Shown in pieces: positions 52,592-62,635 of a DNA stretch of 64,000 nt. The stretch spans positions 1 to 64,000 of the forward strand of contig JBLSDH010000004.1 in the NCBI GenBank assembly GCA_052315415.1, given 5' to 3'. The notes beneath the pieces are model-generated. The model searched no databases and was not told the origin of the DNA. It worked only from the letters and a program-made list of their open reading frames with translations. The translations under genes were made by a program, and so were the position numbers. The first letter of the stretch is position 1, and the number at the start of each line of letters is the position of its first letter. Origin of the DNA: Cuniculiplasma sp052315415 (GTDB lineage: Archaea; Thermoplasmatota; Thermoplasmata; Thermoplasmatales; Thermoplasmataceae).

Positions 52592-54019
52592 TTATGAAAA
52601 ATTCTTCTTGATCACATTCTTGGAATTCAGATCAAAAAGTGTCACTATGCAAGGGTCAGGTGAATAGTTCATCATTTTCTGATATTCTGTCTGGGACTGC
52701 CATGTTGAAGAATTAACATACCTCACACCATTATAGTTCCCAAGGAAATGCCCATGTATATGCCCAGTAATGAAGATGTCAGGTACCTCTTCTATTATGT
52801 GATGATCATCACTGGATGGTATTATGGGAGTTCTGCTTCCATATGGTGGCCCCAGATATCTTCTTTTTAACATGAGCTCTAGTACCTTTCCAACACTCTT
52901 GAAACTGCCGCCCGGTATGAGTTCAATAAGATCATTTATGGCCATTCCATGGTATATGAGAATGTTTTTAGTGCCTATTTTCAGATTTGTTGGATTTGGA
53001 AGCATTTTAACATTTTTACCAAACAAATTTTTCACACCTTCTCCGAATGCTGGCTGAGGTTCTGCCAATCTCACAGTGTCGTGGTTGCCGGGCATAATAT
53101 AAACGCTTATATCTTCAGGTATCTGGTTCACATATTCTGCAAGTGATGCATACTGCTCAATAGGATTCACAATTTCAAGATCATTCGCCTGTCCGGGATA
53201 AACACCAATGCCATCAACAACATCTCCACTCATTATTATGTGTCTTACATTGGCAGCATCCTCGCTGCTTGAATTGAACCATTTTATCATTCTTTCAAAA
53301 TTTTCCTTGAGCAGTGTCTTACTACCTACATGTATATCAGAAATGGAACAGACATATTCTGGCTCTCTCACATCTTCTTGTATAATTCTGTTTGGAATGT
53401 CTGGTCTTATTATTTCCGAAGTAAATATCGCAGGTTTCTCCCTTCCATTAAAGTTTGAGGATTTTGGCTTTCTACCCACCAGCCCTATAACCTCGTCATT
53501 CAGTATTATCTCCTCAGATAGGGGATTGTTTTTCATTACTATTGCATCTATTGTAGAATCTTCATCTTCTACCGTTATTTTCAGATGACCATTCTGTGTC
53601 TTTTTAACATCAGCTACCATTCCTATAATCCTGTATTCTCCTGGTCCTCCGTCAACCACAGACCTTATATCCGAAACCTCTCTGAGTCTGCCCGCATTAA
53701 GTATTATTGATTTGAGTTTTTCATATCTGCTAATGAACATTCCTCTGAAGTCCTCTATGGAGTCACCCGCCTTTAACTGGCTGAAATCTATCTCCTTTAT
53801 AACAGGAATGGATTCACTTTTCCCATCCCTGAGAAGTGAAATAACATCGGAGTATCTGATTATGCCCTTTGAAATGTATTCATTTGAAAGAAATCTCATA
53901 ATACTAGTTCCAAGTGATTTCTCAATTATGGTTTTAACTGCCTTTGGTTCTATGAGAATCCCATGTTTTTGGAAGAATTCAATTATCTCCTCCCTTTTTG
54001 TGAAAAGGCCATTATCCAT
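52592..54019 (-). CDS. DNA polymerase D small subunit (DP1)
   Basis: 475 residues. An OB domain (about 140-215) is followed by the calcineurin-like phosphoesterase core: CSISDIHVGSK near 240, GDVVDGIGVYPGQ near 275, MPGNHDTVR near 315 and ITGHIHGHFL near 435. In archaea this subunit provides 3'-5' exonuclease activity; the metal residues are kept. The large subunit DP2 is not in the window. Divergent from the EamA gene by only 21 nt. Confidence 0.92.
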   Translation of the reverse strand: MDNGLFTKREEIIEFFQKHGILIEPKAVKTIIEKSLGTSIMRFLSNEYISKGIIRYSDVISLLRDGKSESIPVIKEIDFSQLKAGDSIEDFRGMFISRYEKLKSIILNAGRLREVSDIRSVVDGGPGEYRIIGMVADVKKTQNGHLKITVEDEDSTIDAIVMKNNPLSEEIILNDEVIGLVGRKPKSSNFNGREKPAIFTSEIIRPDIPNRIIQEDVREPEYVCSISDIHVGSKTLLKENFERMIKWFNSSSEDAANVRHIIMSGDVVDGIGVYPGQANDLEIVNPIEQYASLAEYVNQIPEDISVYIMPGNHDTVRLAEPQPAFGEGVKNLFGKNVKMLPNPTNLKIGTKNILIYHGMAINDLIELIPGGSFKSVGKVLELMLKRRYLGPPYGSRTPIIPSSDDHHIIEEVPDIFITGHIHGHFLGNYNGVRYVNSSTWQSQTEYQKMMNYSPDPCIVTLFDLNSKNVIKKNFS

Positions 54020-54040
54020 TATGAATATGATATCATTTTA

Positions 54041-54949
54041 ATGAATAAACGTAACCATTATTGCTTAATTTTAAATTCAGAAAAATTGGAAAAAACTGAC
54101 AGTCTTTTCTTTCTTTCCATGATAATATTCTGGGGGCTTAACTATCCCCTTGTAAAAATAGGTTTCAGGTATGAAAATCCTTATGTTCTATTGTTTTACA
54201 GGCTTATTTTTGCAGCAATTGGCACACTAATTATTTTTAACAGACATCTTGTTTTCAGGTTTTCAAGGCGTTCATTTCAAAAACTCATTGTACTTTCACT
54301 CTTCAACATATTAATTTTTATGGAGCTCTGGTTCATAGGGGAGCAGTACATTTCAGCTTCCTTAACATCAATTATAATCTATACATATCCCATAACGTCC
54401 ACCCTTTTATCAATCATATTCCTCAAGGAAAAATACAGGAAGGAAAGCATCCTTGGTATAATACTGGGATTTGCAGGAATTTTTGTTGTATTTTACAACG
54501 GTATTGATGTGCAGTATGTATATGGTATACTGATAGCCCTGGGCGGTTCAATTTCGTGGGCAATTGGTACAATATTTTACAAAAAATACATAATTACTGA
54601 GGATAAGGCATCCGTTAATTTCTACCAGATTTTACTTGCAATAGCCCCTTCATTCATAATTGCCTACATTTCGGATCCTGGTACTTTAATATTCACCCCT
54701 CCACCAATTTTCATAATAATCACAATTCTGATGGGTGTTCCCGGTACCGCTCTTGCATATTATGCATACCTTCATCTGTATAGAAAGCTCAATGTATCTG
54801 TGGTGTCATCATTTCTTTTCCTTGTACCAGTTTCATCAGTAATATTTGCATATTTCTTATTAAATGAAAGCCTCAGCTATTTGCAATATTCGGGACTTGT
54901 TCTTATAGGTATAGGTATATATTTTTCTTCCCTGGGTTCCAGGAAATGA
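54041..54949 (+). CDS. EamA/DMT-family transporter
   Basis: 302 residues from ATG 54041 (the open frame reaches 53963, inside dp1). Ten transmembrane segments in two halves: FWGLNYPLVKIGFRY near the start and ALGGSISWAIGTIFYKKY near the middle. It likely exports or imports small metabolites. Convergent with the GH57 gene, with a gap of only 9 nt. Confidence 0.87.
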   Translation: MNKRNHYCLILNSEKLEKTDSLFFLSMIIFWGLNYPLVKIGFRYENPYVLLFYRLIFAAIGTLIIFNRHLVFRFSRRSFQKLIVLSLFNILIFMELWFIGEQYISASLTSIIIYTYPITSTLLSIIFLKEKYRKESILGIILGFAGIFVVFYNGIDVQYVYGILIALGGSISWAIGTIFYKKYIITEDKASVNFYQILLAIAPSFIIAYISDPGTLIFTPPPIFIIITILMGVPGTALAYYAYLHLYRKLNVSVVSSFLFLVPVSSVIFAYFLLNESLSYLQYSGLVLIGIGIYFSSLGSRK

Positions 54950-54958
54950 TTAAAATTT

Positions 54959-57900
54959 TTAAAATAAAGTTTGGAATATGTTTAAATGATGATTAAAAAA
55001 GAATGAAAAATGAATAATGTTCAATGAAAATGCACTGTTGTAGGATATGAATACAAGATATTCTGGAAGAAATCCATTTCCATAAATTTCTGCAAAGGAA
55101 AGATCAGTTCCTGCATCATTTAATTTTTCACTCCTGCTGTCAAATGAATTGATCAAATATATCTCATTAGTTCCATTGTCATTGATATCAATTGCATAAA
55201 TTCCAGATACTATAGAACCCTTATAGGAAGAGATGCCCGTTACATTTGAGTAGGGAATGTCTGAAAAGTCTTTTATTTCATAAAATGGGTATAAAATTAA
55301 TCTGTGGAAAATTGGAAATTCAAAGTAATAGTAGGAGTATGCTCCCGTTGAATTTATAAAGGAAAGATCCACAATTAATCCAAGCTCTGATATTGTAATG
55401 TATTCTGCATTTATGTCAAGAGTGAACATTTTCTTAAATTCAATGTTATAGAAATTAATTGAACCATTGAAAGCCAACACTATACTTTTAGCATCTCCAA
55501 ATTTAAGTATTGATGCTGAAGTTATATTCTGATGGAATGTTCTCTGTTTTTCAACAATCCCTTGGTTGACCGAATATATGTATGCGGTTTCACCAGATGT
55601 AATGAGGAGTTTGATTCCATTTTTGAATGTAAAGGAGGAAAGGGATGAAATGGTATCATTGAATCTCATTAGCCTCTCCTTTACCCAAACAATTCCATTT
55701 GAGGACATTGATCTGTATATCCAACCATCTGTGTAATAAAATACATTAACAAGACCTCCAAATTCAATTAAGGTGTCGAATCTTATTTCATTAACTCTTT
55801 GCGCTCTCTGCCTTGCACTTCCATTGAGGTATATTCCTGGCAACGAAGCCAGATGTGTTGATGAGTAGTTTGATAGGAATATTTGTTGAGTCTGTGAGCT
55901 GTTTCCATTCACATCATATGGTGCAATGTAACTGAATATGTTTGGAGAATTGGGCCCTGTGGAGCCACCTCCCTGATATTCTGTTGCACTTTGGTATACC
56001 GGATCCCATCCATTTATTCCATAACCATCCTGAAAGCCAGATACAACAACGTATCCGTAATCAAGAAGGTTAGTGCCCGTTACTGATAATGGAACGAAAA
56101 TATTCACCGTTGATGTGCTTAAATTAGACAGAATGTAATAACCGTTGTTCTCAAGTTGTCCAGTATTAGTAATAATGTATGCATTTCCAGGAAATCCATC
56201 TGCCTGTATAGCTAACTCCCAGGCAAAATTTTCTGTTACATCAGCATTAGGTCCTGCAAGCATGCCTATTGATCCATTTTCCCCAGGTCTGTGTATGTAA
56301 ATATCTATTATTGGTTGGGAAAAACCGTATGGACCTCCAAATGGGTTGGAGAGGTTTCCAAACTTAACTGAAAATTCTGCATACTCTGAATTTTCTGAAA
56401 CGTTAAAGTAAACCATTTTAACGGAATTTGCAGGATAATCGTATGAATTTTCCGGGTATGTGTAGTATCCAGGCCCATTTGATGGCTCATTATTTCTGAC
56501 AGATGCAATCAGGTTAAACGAATTTATATTTAAAGGTATTTTTCCCTCAAGCGGGCCAAACATTTCACTTCTGTGTTTAATTTGAAGTACAATGGTGAAT
56601 TCGAAGTTATTTCCAACTGAATATCCAAGGGCGGAGAAAGGTATGTACATCTCCTCAGATATTCCAGTACCGCTGTAGATGCCCGAATATCCATTATTTA
56701 TGAAAGAGCCGTTCAAAGATATGAATTCCTGTAAGGGTATGCCGTTGGCTAATGAATTATTGCCTTTAAAGTAAATAGTTGAGCTGTAATGAAGGGGCTT
56801 CCCATCAACAGTTGAGAATGATGCTCCTGGGTAACTAAGGCCTACAAGGTCCCCCTCACCTATGTTCGGATTTGAAAAGTAAACCTCCATTCCATTTAAC
56901 ATAATGTGAGAATAATCACCAGCAAGCAAAAAAATCCCTGATGAGTTGAATTCATACCTCACATAGAATTTCTGCCCATTTACTTTGAAGTTGAAAAGTG
57001 CACTTCCATTCCACATGCTGTTGTTGCTCACTGATATGTATGTGCCAAAACTGGACTCACCAAAATTAAGGTAAGAACCATCCATTGGTGGTGTAACGGG
57101 CCCGGATGTAAGATTTTGGTATGGCTGTTGAGGTACTGTCCAGTTGTAACTGAGATAAGTGGGAATTGAAAGGCCAAGCACACTCAGGGCATTTCTCAAA
57201 TCCCTTCTCAATTCATGTTCGAAAACTATATCGTTTTGAGCATAGAGATTCTGATCACCAGGATCAAATGAAAAGTATATGTCAGAACCCTCTGCTGCAT
57301 AGATGGAGAACCATGCCTCGTCGTACCTTTCCTGCAGTGTTGTAACATTCCACTCACCAATGAATGGATAGTCACCTGCTTCATCTATGTATGAAAGATT
57401 CTTTGGTTGGATAAGATTTTTTTCCTCTCCATATTTCAGAACTTCAGATCTGACCTTTCCTAGCCATATCCAGGCCTGATCCTGAGTTGGATGTCCAGCC
57501 CATTGTGTAAGGTATGGAGAAACACTTCCAGCAGGACCCTGATAATTCCATGAACCAGTTGGCAAATAAGATAGATTCCCATGTGAATGATTCTCCTCAA
57601 AAATATACTCTTGAGGCGTTACTGTTCTGATAAATGAGCTATTTTGCTGAAGGGCCTTATAAAGATCCATAAGAAATGGGACTGCATCCTCAGGAAAGGG
57701 CGACTCAAACATCCAGTTTTCTCCATCTATTGCCACAGTTACAAGTGTATTGTAATGTCTGGATGCAGGTATTGTATTATATACATTTTTCAGATAGGCA
57801 ATAAATTGATCAACAGCTGCCCAAGTTCCCTGAGATTGTGCCAATCCTCCGTAATTGAATGCCCAGTCGTTTGAAAGGGTTGAATCTCTGAAAACTATGT

Positions 57901-59701
57901 ACACCTTGCTTCCATTTTCATTTACAAGATAGGACTCATAAAGAGATTCCATATTTGCAAGATTTGAATTTGATGATGACAACACACCCGCCTCACCAAG
58001 AACTGCTTGATCAGTTGAAGTCCATTTGACACCAGCTGAATAGAGGTATGGAATTATGGCATTGGATACAGCCTGTTCAGGAGTCCACTGGCCGCTTGGA
58101 TAGAAACCGAAGTTTCTGAAGAATATTGTTCTTCCAATGTTTAACTGTGCCTGTACGTCTGTGTTAAAGGTACCCTTGTAAACTTCATTTCCATTCTGGT
58201 CAGTCCAAGAAGAAGTGAGTAGAAGTGGTAGAATAGGATGATCAAATGGAGTTGTCATTAGCTCAACGTTATTCAATTTATTGTGATCAAGTGCAAACTG
58301 GGTGATCACAATTCTTGCTTCTACTGGATAATACTTTATGATTGTGAATATATCATTTATTGAGAAATTTGTTGTGTAATACAGTGGAAGCAATGTAGTA
58401 TTCTCATACTGTTTTCCAAGTTGCCCTGAAATTATTGGATAACTTACAGACCAGAGGAAGAATTCAACAAGAGCATCTTTCAATTCACTGTTGTTCAGTT
58501 GAATTCCTTTTGAATAGTATGAGAACAATTTTGCGTAGAGATTTCCAGCAGGTGTGCCTGACGAATATACCCAGGAAGGGGTATTAAATGCAAGGTCATT
58601 CTCAAGCACATACCTTACGGTTGTTGTATTCCAGGCGTACCTACCAACAAAGCTTTCCAGGAATGAATCGCCATATTCTTTTATTTCCCTGTATACAGTG
58701 TTATTCCACTGGCTTTGTGGAATAAGGGCTGCCATAATGTAGCTGTTATTGTAATTACCGTTCATTATGGCATCAATCTGGTACAGCAATGATCCTGATA
58801 ATGAATAGGTAACATTAACCTCGGGATACTCTCCTAATATTATTGCCTGTTCTGCATACTCTTCCAGATGCACATCAGTCCAGGGTAGTAGCCAGTATGA
58901 TGATCCCACAGAGGTGTAGAGAGGCTGATGATCATTGTAAATTATATCAAGGTTAATGGGATTGGTTTTGGCCGGTGAAGGTCCGTTGTATTTCAGGCTA
59001 AGATTAAGAAAATTATTGACAGTGAAATAATTTTCTTGATTTCCATCATTGTAAGTTCCTATTTGATTGAAGGGAATTCCAGTACCTACCCAGGATCCGC
59101 TTCCACCAACAATAAATGCTGCAAGTTTTATATTTTCTAATCCAGTATGGTTCTGGAAAATTTCACTCAAAGGTATGGCAATCTCAACACTGTTTGTACC
59201 ATAATAGGTTTTTACATTTTCACTTTGCCCCTGAGGTGCCCTATCACTCATGTTTAAAGGTGTTTTGATTGAATATAACTGAGACGGGCCGCATGCATAA
59301 TTTGCAAAAAAAACATTTACGGGTGAGGTGAAAATTATATTCCTTGTCCAAACGTTCATATTTGTGAAATTATAGGTACCAAGTGTTGAACCTGTGCCAT
59401 TATTTATGAAAACAATAAAACCGTTATTGACATAATGGGCATAAAATCCCAAAAAAAGGCATGTTTCGTTATACGCAGAGTAGAATGAACAAATATTATT
59501 CTGTGCACCCCATGCAGACTTATTTGTATTATCATAAATGAGAGCATTATTTCCAAAGTCAATGTATGGATTACCTGTAAAATTTACATTTTTTTCAATT
59601 ATTGTGTGATTATGTGTAATACTTGTGCCTAAACTTCCGGAGATAGAGGCTGCTGATAAGATCATTATAAAGGCTAGCAAAAAAGCTAATTTCTTTAGCA
59701 T
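54959..59701 (-). CDS. Very large secreted GH57-type glycoside hydrolase
   Basis: 1580 residues. Signal peptide at 1-25. About 30-245: beta-rich DOMON-like region. About 250-870: GH57 domain, with LDIIYNDHQPLYTSVGSSYW opening it, VNVTYSLSGSLLYQIDAIMN, WTSTDQAVLGEAGVL (nucleophile region) and VTVAIDGENWMFESPFPED. About 880-1250: second beta-rich sugar-binding region (glucodextranase-like). The last 300 residues contain propeller-like repeats (DINDNGTNEIYLINS). It probably degrades or remodels alpha-glucans outside the cell. The C-terminus is Phe-rich but lacks a clear anchor. Confidence 0.85.
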   Translation of the reverse strand: MLKKLAFLLAFIMILSAASISGSLGTSITHNHTIIEKNVNFTGNPYIDFGNNALIYDNTNKSAWGAQNNICSFYSAYNETCLFLGFYAHYVNNGFIVFINNGTGSTLGTYNFTNMNVWTRNIIFTSPVNVFFANYACGPSQLYSIKTPLNMSDRAPQGQSENVKTYYGTNSVEIAIPLSEIFQNHTGLENIKLAAFIVGGSGSWVGTGIPFNQIGTYNDGNQENYFTVNNFLNLSLKYNGPSPAKTNPINLDIIYNDHQPLYTSVGSSYWLLPWTDVHLEEYAEQAIILGEYPEVNVTYSLSGSLLYQIDAIMNGNYNNSYIMAALIPQSQWNNTVYREIKEYGDSFLESFVGRYAWNTTTVRYVLENDLAFNTPSWVYSSGTPAGNLYAKLFSYYSKGIQLNNSELKDALVEFFLWSVSYPIISGQLGKQYENTTLLPLYYTTNFSINDIFTIIKYYPVEARIVITQFALDHNKLNNVELMTTPFDHPILPLLLTSSWTDQNGNEVYKGTFNTDVQAQLNIGRTIFFRNFGFYPSGQWTPEQAVSNAIIPYLYSAGVKWTSTDQAVLGEAGVLSSSNSNLANMESLYESYLVNENGSKVYIVFRDSTLSNDWAFNYGGLAQSQGTWAAVDQFIAYLKNVYNTIPASRHYNTLVTVAIDGENWMFESPFPEDAVPFLMDLYKALQQNSSFIRTVTPQEYIFEENHSHGNLSYLPTGSWNYQGPAGSVSPYLTQWAGHPTQDQAWIWLGKVRSEVLKYGEEKNLIQPKNLSYIDEAGDYPFIGEWNVTTLQERYDEAWFSIYAAEGSDIYFSFDPGDQNLYAQNDIVFEHELRRDLRNALSVLGLSIPTYLSYNWTVPQQPYQNLTSGPVTPPMDGSYLNFGESSFGTYISVSNNSMWNGSALFNFKVNGQKFYVRYEFNSSGIFLLAGDYSHIMLNGMEVYFSNPNIGEGDLVGLSYPGASFSTVDGKPLHYSSTIYFKGNNSLANGIPLQEFISLNGSFINNGYSGIYSGTGISEEMYIPFSALGYSVGNNFEFTIVLQIKHRSEMFGPLEGKIPLNINSFNLIASVRNNEPSNGPGYYTYPENSYDYPANSVKMVYFNVSENSEYAEFSVKFGNLSNPFGGPYGFSQPIIDIYIHRPGENGSIGMLAGPNADVTENFAWELAIQADGFPGNAYIITNTGQLENNGYYILSNLSTSTVNIFVPLSVTGTNLLDYGYVVVSGFQDGYGINGWDPVYQSATEYQGGGSTGPNSPNIFSYIAPYDVNGNSSQTQQIFLSNYSSTHLASLPGIYLNGSARQRAQRVNEIRFDTLIEFGGLVNVFYYTDGWIYRSMSSNGIVWVKERLMRFNDTISSLSSFTFKNGIKLLITSGETAYIYSVNQGIVEKQRTFHQNITSASILKFGDAKSIVLAFNGSINFYNIEFKKMFTLDINAEYITISELGLIVDLSFINSTGAYSYYYFEFPIFHRLILYPFYEIKDFSDIPYSNVTGISSYKGSIVSGIYAIDINDNGTNEIYLINSFDSRSEKLNDAGTDLSFAEIYGNGFLPEYLVFISYNSAFSLNIIHFSFFFNHHLNIFQTLF

Positions 59702-59880
59702 AGAAATAATAGAAATATTAAATATTAATAATTTGTTATTTTTATAAACAAACTACTACTCTTTATAGTTAAAAAGTATTGATACAATCTAAAAAAGTAA
59801 AAAAACATAATATTTATATTACAAAGTACCACATACAAATAATTAAATAAGTTTCATTTAATATGGTTTCAGGTGCAAAT
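59702..59880. promoter_or_regulatory. Divergent promoter region between GH57 and ferredoxin genes
   Basis: About 180 nt of very AT-rich DNA. A TATA-like box ATATTTATAT (about 59811-59820) serves the ferredoxin gene. The GH57 side has TATTAAATATTAA (about 59714-59730) near its ATG. No operator recognised. Confidence 0.4.
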
Positions 59881-60315
59881 ATGGTAAAACTGGAAGAACT
59901 GGATTATAAGCCAAAGCCAATAGATGAGAACTTTGCAGAGAACTCTGATACCTACCCTGTTGTGGGAAAGCACAACGAACATGAGGTAAGGGGAGAGGGA
60001 GTTCAGAGAACAGATGCTGACGGGAAACCATATCCCACAAAGCTAGGTATACATGGAACCCATGTGGCTGTGGATTGGGAAGCTTGCATTGCTGACGGAG
60101 CTTGCATGGACGTATGCCCTGTAAGTCTTTTTGAGTGGTTTTTGAATCCAGGTCAGTATGGAACAGGGAATGATAAGAAGATAGCAGATGACAAAGAACT
60201 TTACGAAAAGTTCAGAACTGACAAATGCGATCCTGTAAGGGAAAACGAATGCATTTTCTGCATGGCTTGCGAGAGTGTTTGTCCAACAAGAGCAATAAAG
60301 ATAACTCCCGCATAA
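59881..60315 (+). CDS. zfx: Zinc-containing ferredoxin
   Basis: 144 residues from ATG 59881 (ATG 59863 possible). The N-terminal extension carries His residues (VVGKHNEHEVRGEG, LGIHGTHVAVDW) for the zinc, followed by CIADGACMDVCP and CDPVRENECIFCMACESVCP for the two clusters. Such ferredoxins are typical of Thermoplasma and Sulfolobus and accept electrons from 2-oxoacid oxidoreductases. Confidence 0.93.
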   Translation: MVKLEELDYKPKPIDENFAENSDTYPVVGKHNEHEVRGEGVQRTDADGKPYPTKLGIHGTHVAVDWEACIADGACMDVCPVSLFEWFLNPGQYGTGNDKKIADDKELYEKFRTDKCDPVRENECIFCMACESVCPTRAIKITPA

Positions 60316-60332
60316 ACACATAACTTTTTTTT

Positions 60333-60405
60333 AGCCCCGTGGTGTAGTGGCCAAGCATATCGGACTTTGGATCCGACGACGGCAGTTCAAATCTGCCCGG
60401 GGCTG
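60333..60405 (+). tRNA. tRNA-Gln (TTG)
   Basis: 73 nt. Acceptor AGCCCCG/CGGGGCT, anticodon stem TCGGA/TCCGA with loop CTTTGGA (anticodon TTG), T-stem GGCAG/CTGCC with loop TTCAAAT, discriminator G. No intron and no encoded CCA. It lies 17 nt after the ferredoxin gene. Confidence 0.93.
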
Positions 60406-60419
60406 TTAATTGGATAATT

Positions 60420-60614
60420 ATGATAAAAATAATAGGACGAATCTCAAAAAATGAAAACCTGGAAAAGAGTGCAAGTGTAGAAGAAATTTACAGATTACTG
60501 AACATCAACAGGGACAGATTTATTGCCGTGAAGAATGGTGTACCTGTAACTGAAGATGAAATTGTGAACCCTAATGATGATCTTTCAATCATTGAGGTTT
60601 TTTCCGGGGGATAA
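60420..60614 (+). CDS. Ubiquitin-like small modifier (MoaD/ThiS/SAMP-like)
   Basis: 64 residues beginning MIKIIGRISKNENL, with VEEIYRLLNINRDRFIAVKN and ending EVFSGG. The beta-grasp length and the terminal GlyGly match sulfur carriers and SAMP modifiers, which are activated by an E1-like enzyme for sulfur transfer (thiolated tRNA, molybdopterin) or protein tagging. It sits 14 nt after tRNA-Gln and its 3' end overlaps the convergent cca gene by 26 nt. Confidence 0.85.
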   Translation: MIKIIGRISKNENLEKSASVEEIYRLLNINRDRFIAVKNGVPVTEDEIVNPNDDLSIIEVFSGG

Positions 60615-61917
60615 ATGGCTCAATTCTCTCACAATATTTTTTATAAACCTGCTCTATCTTAACCTTTTCATTCTCAAATATAAATTCCCCACTATTCTTC
60701 ATAGAATTCAGATTTTTTCCAAAATTTAAATCTGAAATTTTACTCTTGATTATGTTAAGTATGTCGGTCTCTTCAACTTTCAGATCCACCACAAGTCTCT
60801 GTTTATTGATATACGGACCCCTGAGAACTGAAGGATTGCCAATGTATTTTTTGTAAAACTTCAATGCGTTTTCATTGTCCACCTCCGGGCCCCAGTGCAT
60901 TTTAACCGATGATATATTTCGGGACAAAAATTCCATAAGTATACTTACATTGTTTTCATCAGCATAGACCTCTCCATCCAGAAATGGTAATTCATTAATT
61001 TCTGAAAAAGTTTTTAATGATTTTAATGATAGATGAAGTTGCGGATATATTATATCATCAACAAGTTCAGGTCTTTTCATTTTAAATATAATTATAAAGG
61101 TGTCTCTCTCTCTGCATTTTTCCTTTTTATTTTTAATCAGTTCATAATCGAAGAATAAGGGTGACGGCTGATCAACATAAGCCCTAGCCGCCATTTTTAA
61201 TACTGAAAGTGAATGTTCTGTGACAGCTGCCGCTGCATTTCTTGTTGCGTCCACAGGATCAATAAGAACAACAGGGGAATCAAATTTTTCAGTATTATTC
61301 AGCACCATCCTTCCTTTCAATGATGAACAATATTTTATGAATGATTCAAATGTTCCAAACATTGTTATAAGCAGTTCAGAAACGTATCCTGAAAAACCTC
61401 CCGTTTTAAGTTCAGAACCATAAATTGACTGCCCCTTCAGAAAAAGCTTCAATTTTATTGCCTCATTTCTCATTTCATCGTTCATTCTTTCTTTTAGATA
61501 TTTGGAATGAAGGGGAGTTCTGTCAACAGATGAAATAATTCTTTCTCCAGGTTTTATTTCAAAACAGGGGACAATATCAACCTTTGTTTCCCTAAAATAA
61601 CCTGATACATATGGGTGCTCTGCAAATTTTGAAACAGGTTTTTCAAGCAGAGAGAAACCTGTATCTAACCCAATTTTCTCCATTTCCCTTTTGGAATAAA
61701 TTTCTCTTGGAAATATGAGGAATATATCCATGTCGCTGTTTTTTAATGATGTTCCTCTAGAAAGGGAACCCACAAGTTCTGCCTTTCCTTTTATATTGTT
61801 TCCATTAAAATATTCCTCTATTTTTTTGATCAGAGATTCAGCTTTTCTAATCTCTCTCTCCAGTTCCTCTTTGGAAGGCCTGTATTTAATGATTATATCA
61901 TCAATTTCTGTCATCAT
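60589..61917 (-). CDS. cca: CCA-adding enzyme (archaeal class I)
   Basis: 442 residues. LVGSLSRGTSLKNSDMDIFL near residue 48 is the nucleotidyltransferase active site (GS, DxD); DPVDATRNAAAAV near 220 is typical of the archaeal class. It adds CCA to tRNA 3' ends, in keeping with tRNA genes here that lack CCA. It overlaps nac by 4 nt. Confidence 0.95.
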   Translation of the reverse strand: MMTEIDDIIIKYRPSKEELEREIRKAESLIKKIEEYFNGNNIKGKAELVGSLSRGTSLKNSDMDIFLIFPREIYSKREMEKIGLDTGFSLLEKPVSKFAEHPYVSGYFRETKVDIVPCFEIKPGERIISSVDRTPLHSKYLKERMNDEMRNEAIKLKLFLKGQSIYGSELKTGGFSGYVSELLITMFGTFESFIKYCSSLKGRMVLNNTEKFDSPVVLIDPVDATRNAAAAVTEHSLSVLKMAARAYVDQPSPLFFDYELIKNKKEKCRERDTFIIIFKMKRPELVDDIIYPQLHLSLKSLKTFSEINELPFLDGEVYADENNVSILMEFLSRNISSVKMHWGPEVDNENALKFYKKYIGNPSVLRGPYINKQRLVVDLKVEETDILNIIKSKISDLNFGKNLNSMKNSGEFIFENEKVKIEQVYKKYCERIEPFIPRKKPQ

Positions 61918-62294
61918 TTTTTTTTCTGTAATATTCTCATTATGGCTTCTGCCGGTTCACCCTCAGCTTCTTTCAGTGCTTTTAGAGCCTCTTCCCTGGT
62001 ACCACCGGACTGTTCCATAACAAGCCTGACATCATCTTCCGGAAATTCTTCTTTTTTCTCACCAATCTCTGATGGCTGTTTCACAGGGCCCTTAATCTCC
62101 TTCATATCCCCAACTATCTGAAAACTCTTCTGCCCCTGTGCCTCTATCATAACAACCTGGGGGTTCTCTATTACATATGATTTGGAGCCGGCCTCCATCA
62201 CTATTCTCTTAACATCTGTCATTTCAGTGGATTTGATACCCATCTGCTGCATCATTCTCTTAAGGTCTCTGGAGTTCATCCTTCCCGGTATCAT
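61914..62294 (-). CDS. nac: Nascent polypeptide-associated complex protein
   Basis: 126 residues. NAC domain at about 12-75 (LKRMMQQMGIKSTEM, YVIENPQVVMIEAQGQKSFQ) and a C-terminal UBA domain (VRLVMEQSGGTREEALKALK). It binds new chains at the ribosome exit. Its stop overlaps cca by 4 nt. Confidence 0.95.
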   Translation of the reverse strand: MIPGRMNSRDLKRMMQQMGIKSTEMTDVKRIVMEAGSKSYVIENPQVVMIEAQGQKSFQIVGDMKEIKGPVKQPSEIGEKKEEFPEDDVRLVMEQSGGTREEALKALKEAEGEPAEAIMRILQKKK

Positions 62295-62416
62295 ATATGG
62301 TTAATTCATTAATCATAATGAAATTTATTACTGAATCATATGAAATATAAGAAGCCCATATTATTATCATTCTCACTTCTTAAAGGTTATATAAAATAAT
62401 GGTATTGAGAGGTCAG

Positions 62417-62489
62417 GCCGTGATAGCTCAGCAGGGAGAGCGCCAGACTGAAGATCTGGAGGTCGCTGGTTCAAACCCGGCTCACGGCA
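62417..62489 (+). tRNA. tRNA-Phe (GAA)
   Basis: 73 nt. Acceptor GCCGTGA/TCACGGC, anticodon stem CCAGA/TCTGG with loop CTGAAGA (anticodon GAA), T-stem GCTGG/CCGGC with loop TTCAAAC, discriminator A. No intron. Its T-arm shares 14 nt with the repeats at 1-95 and 337-431. Confidence 0.94.
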
Positions 62490-62635
62490 TCTTCTTTTTG
62501 AATTTCATGATTTAAAATTTCATATTACGATATCTTTTAAATAAATTAAATTAATAAATATAAGCAGAGGTTCAAAACTCTAAAATCTTTTCATTTTTCT
62601 GACAATCCATATAAACAATATGATAATATGTATAT

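Noticed and set aside
51736..52611. Plus-strand ORFs opposite the Mrp ATPase
   Set aside because: Shadows of a well-conserved gene on the minus strand.
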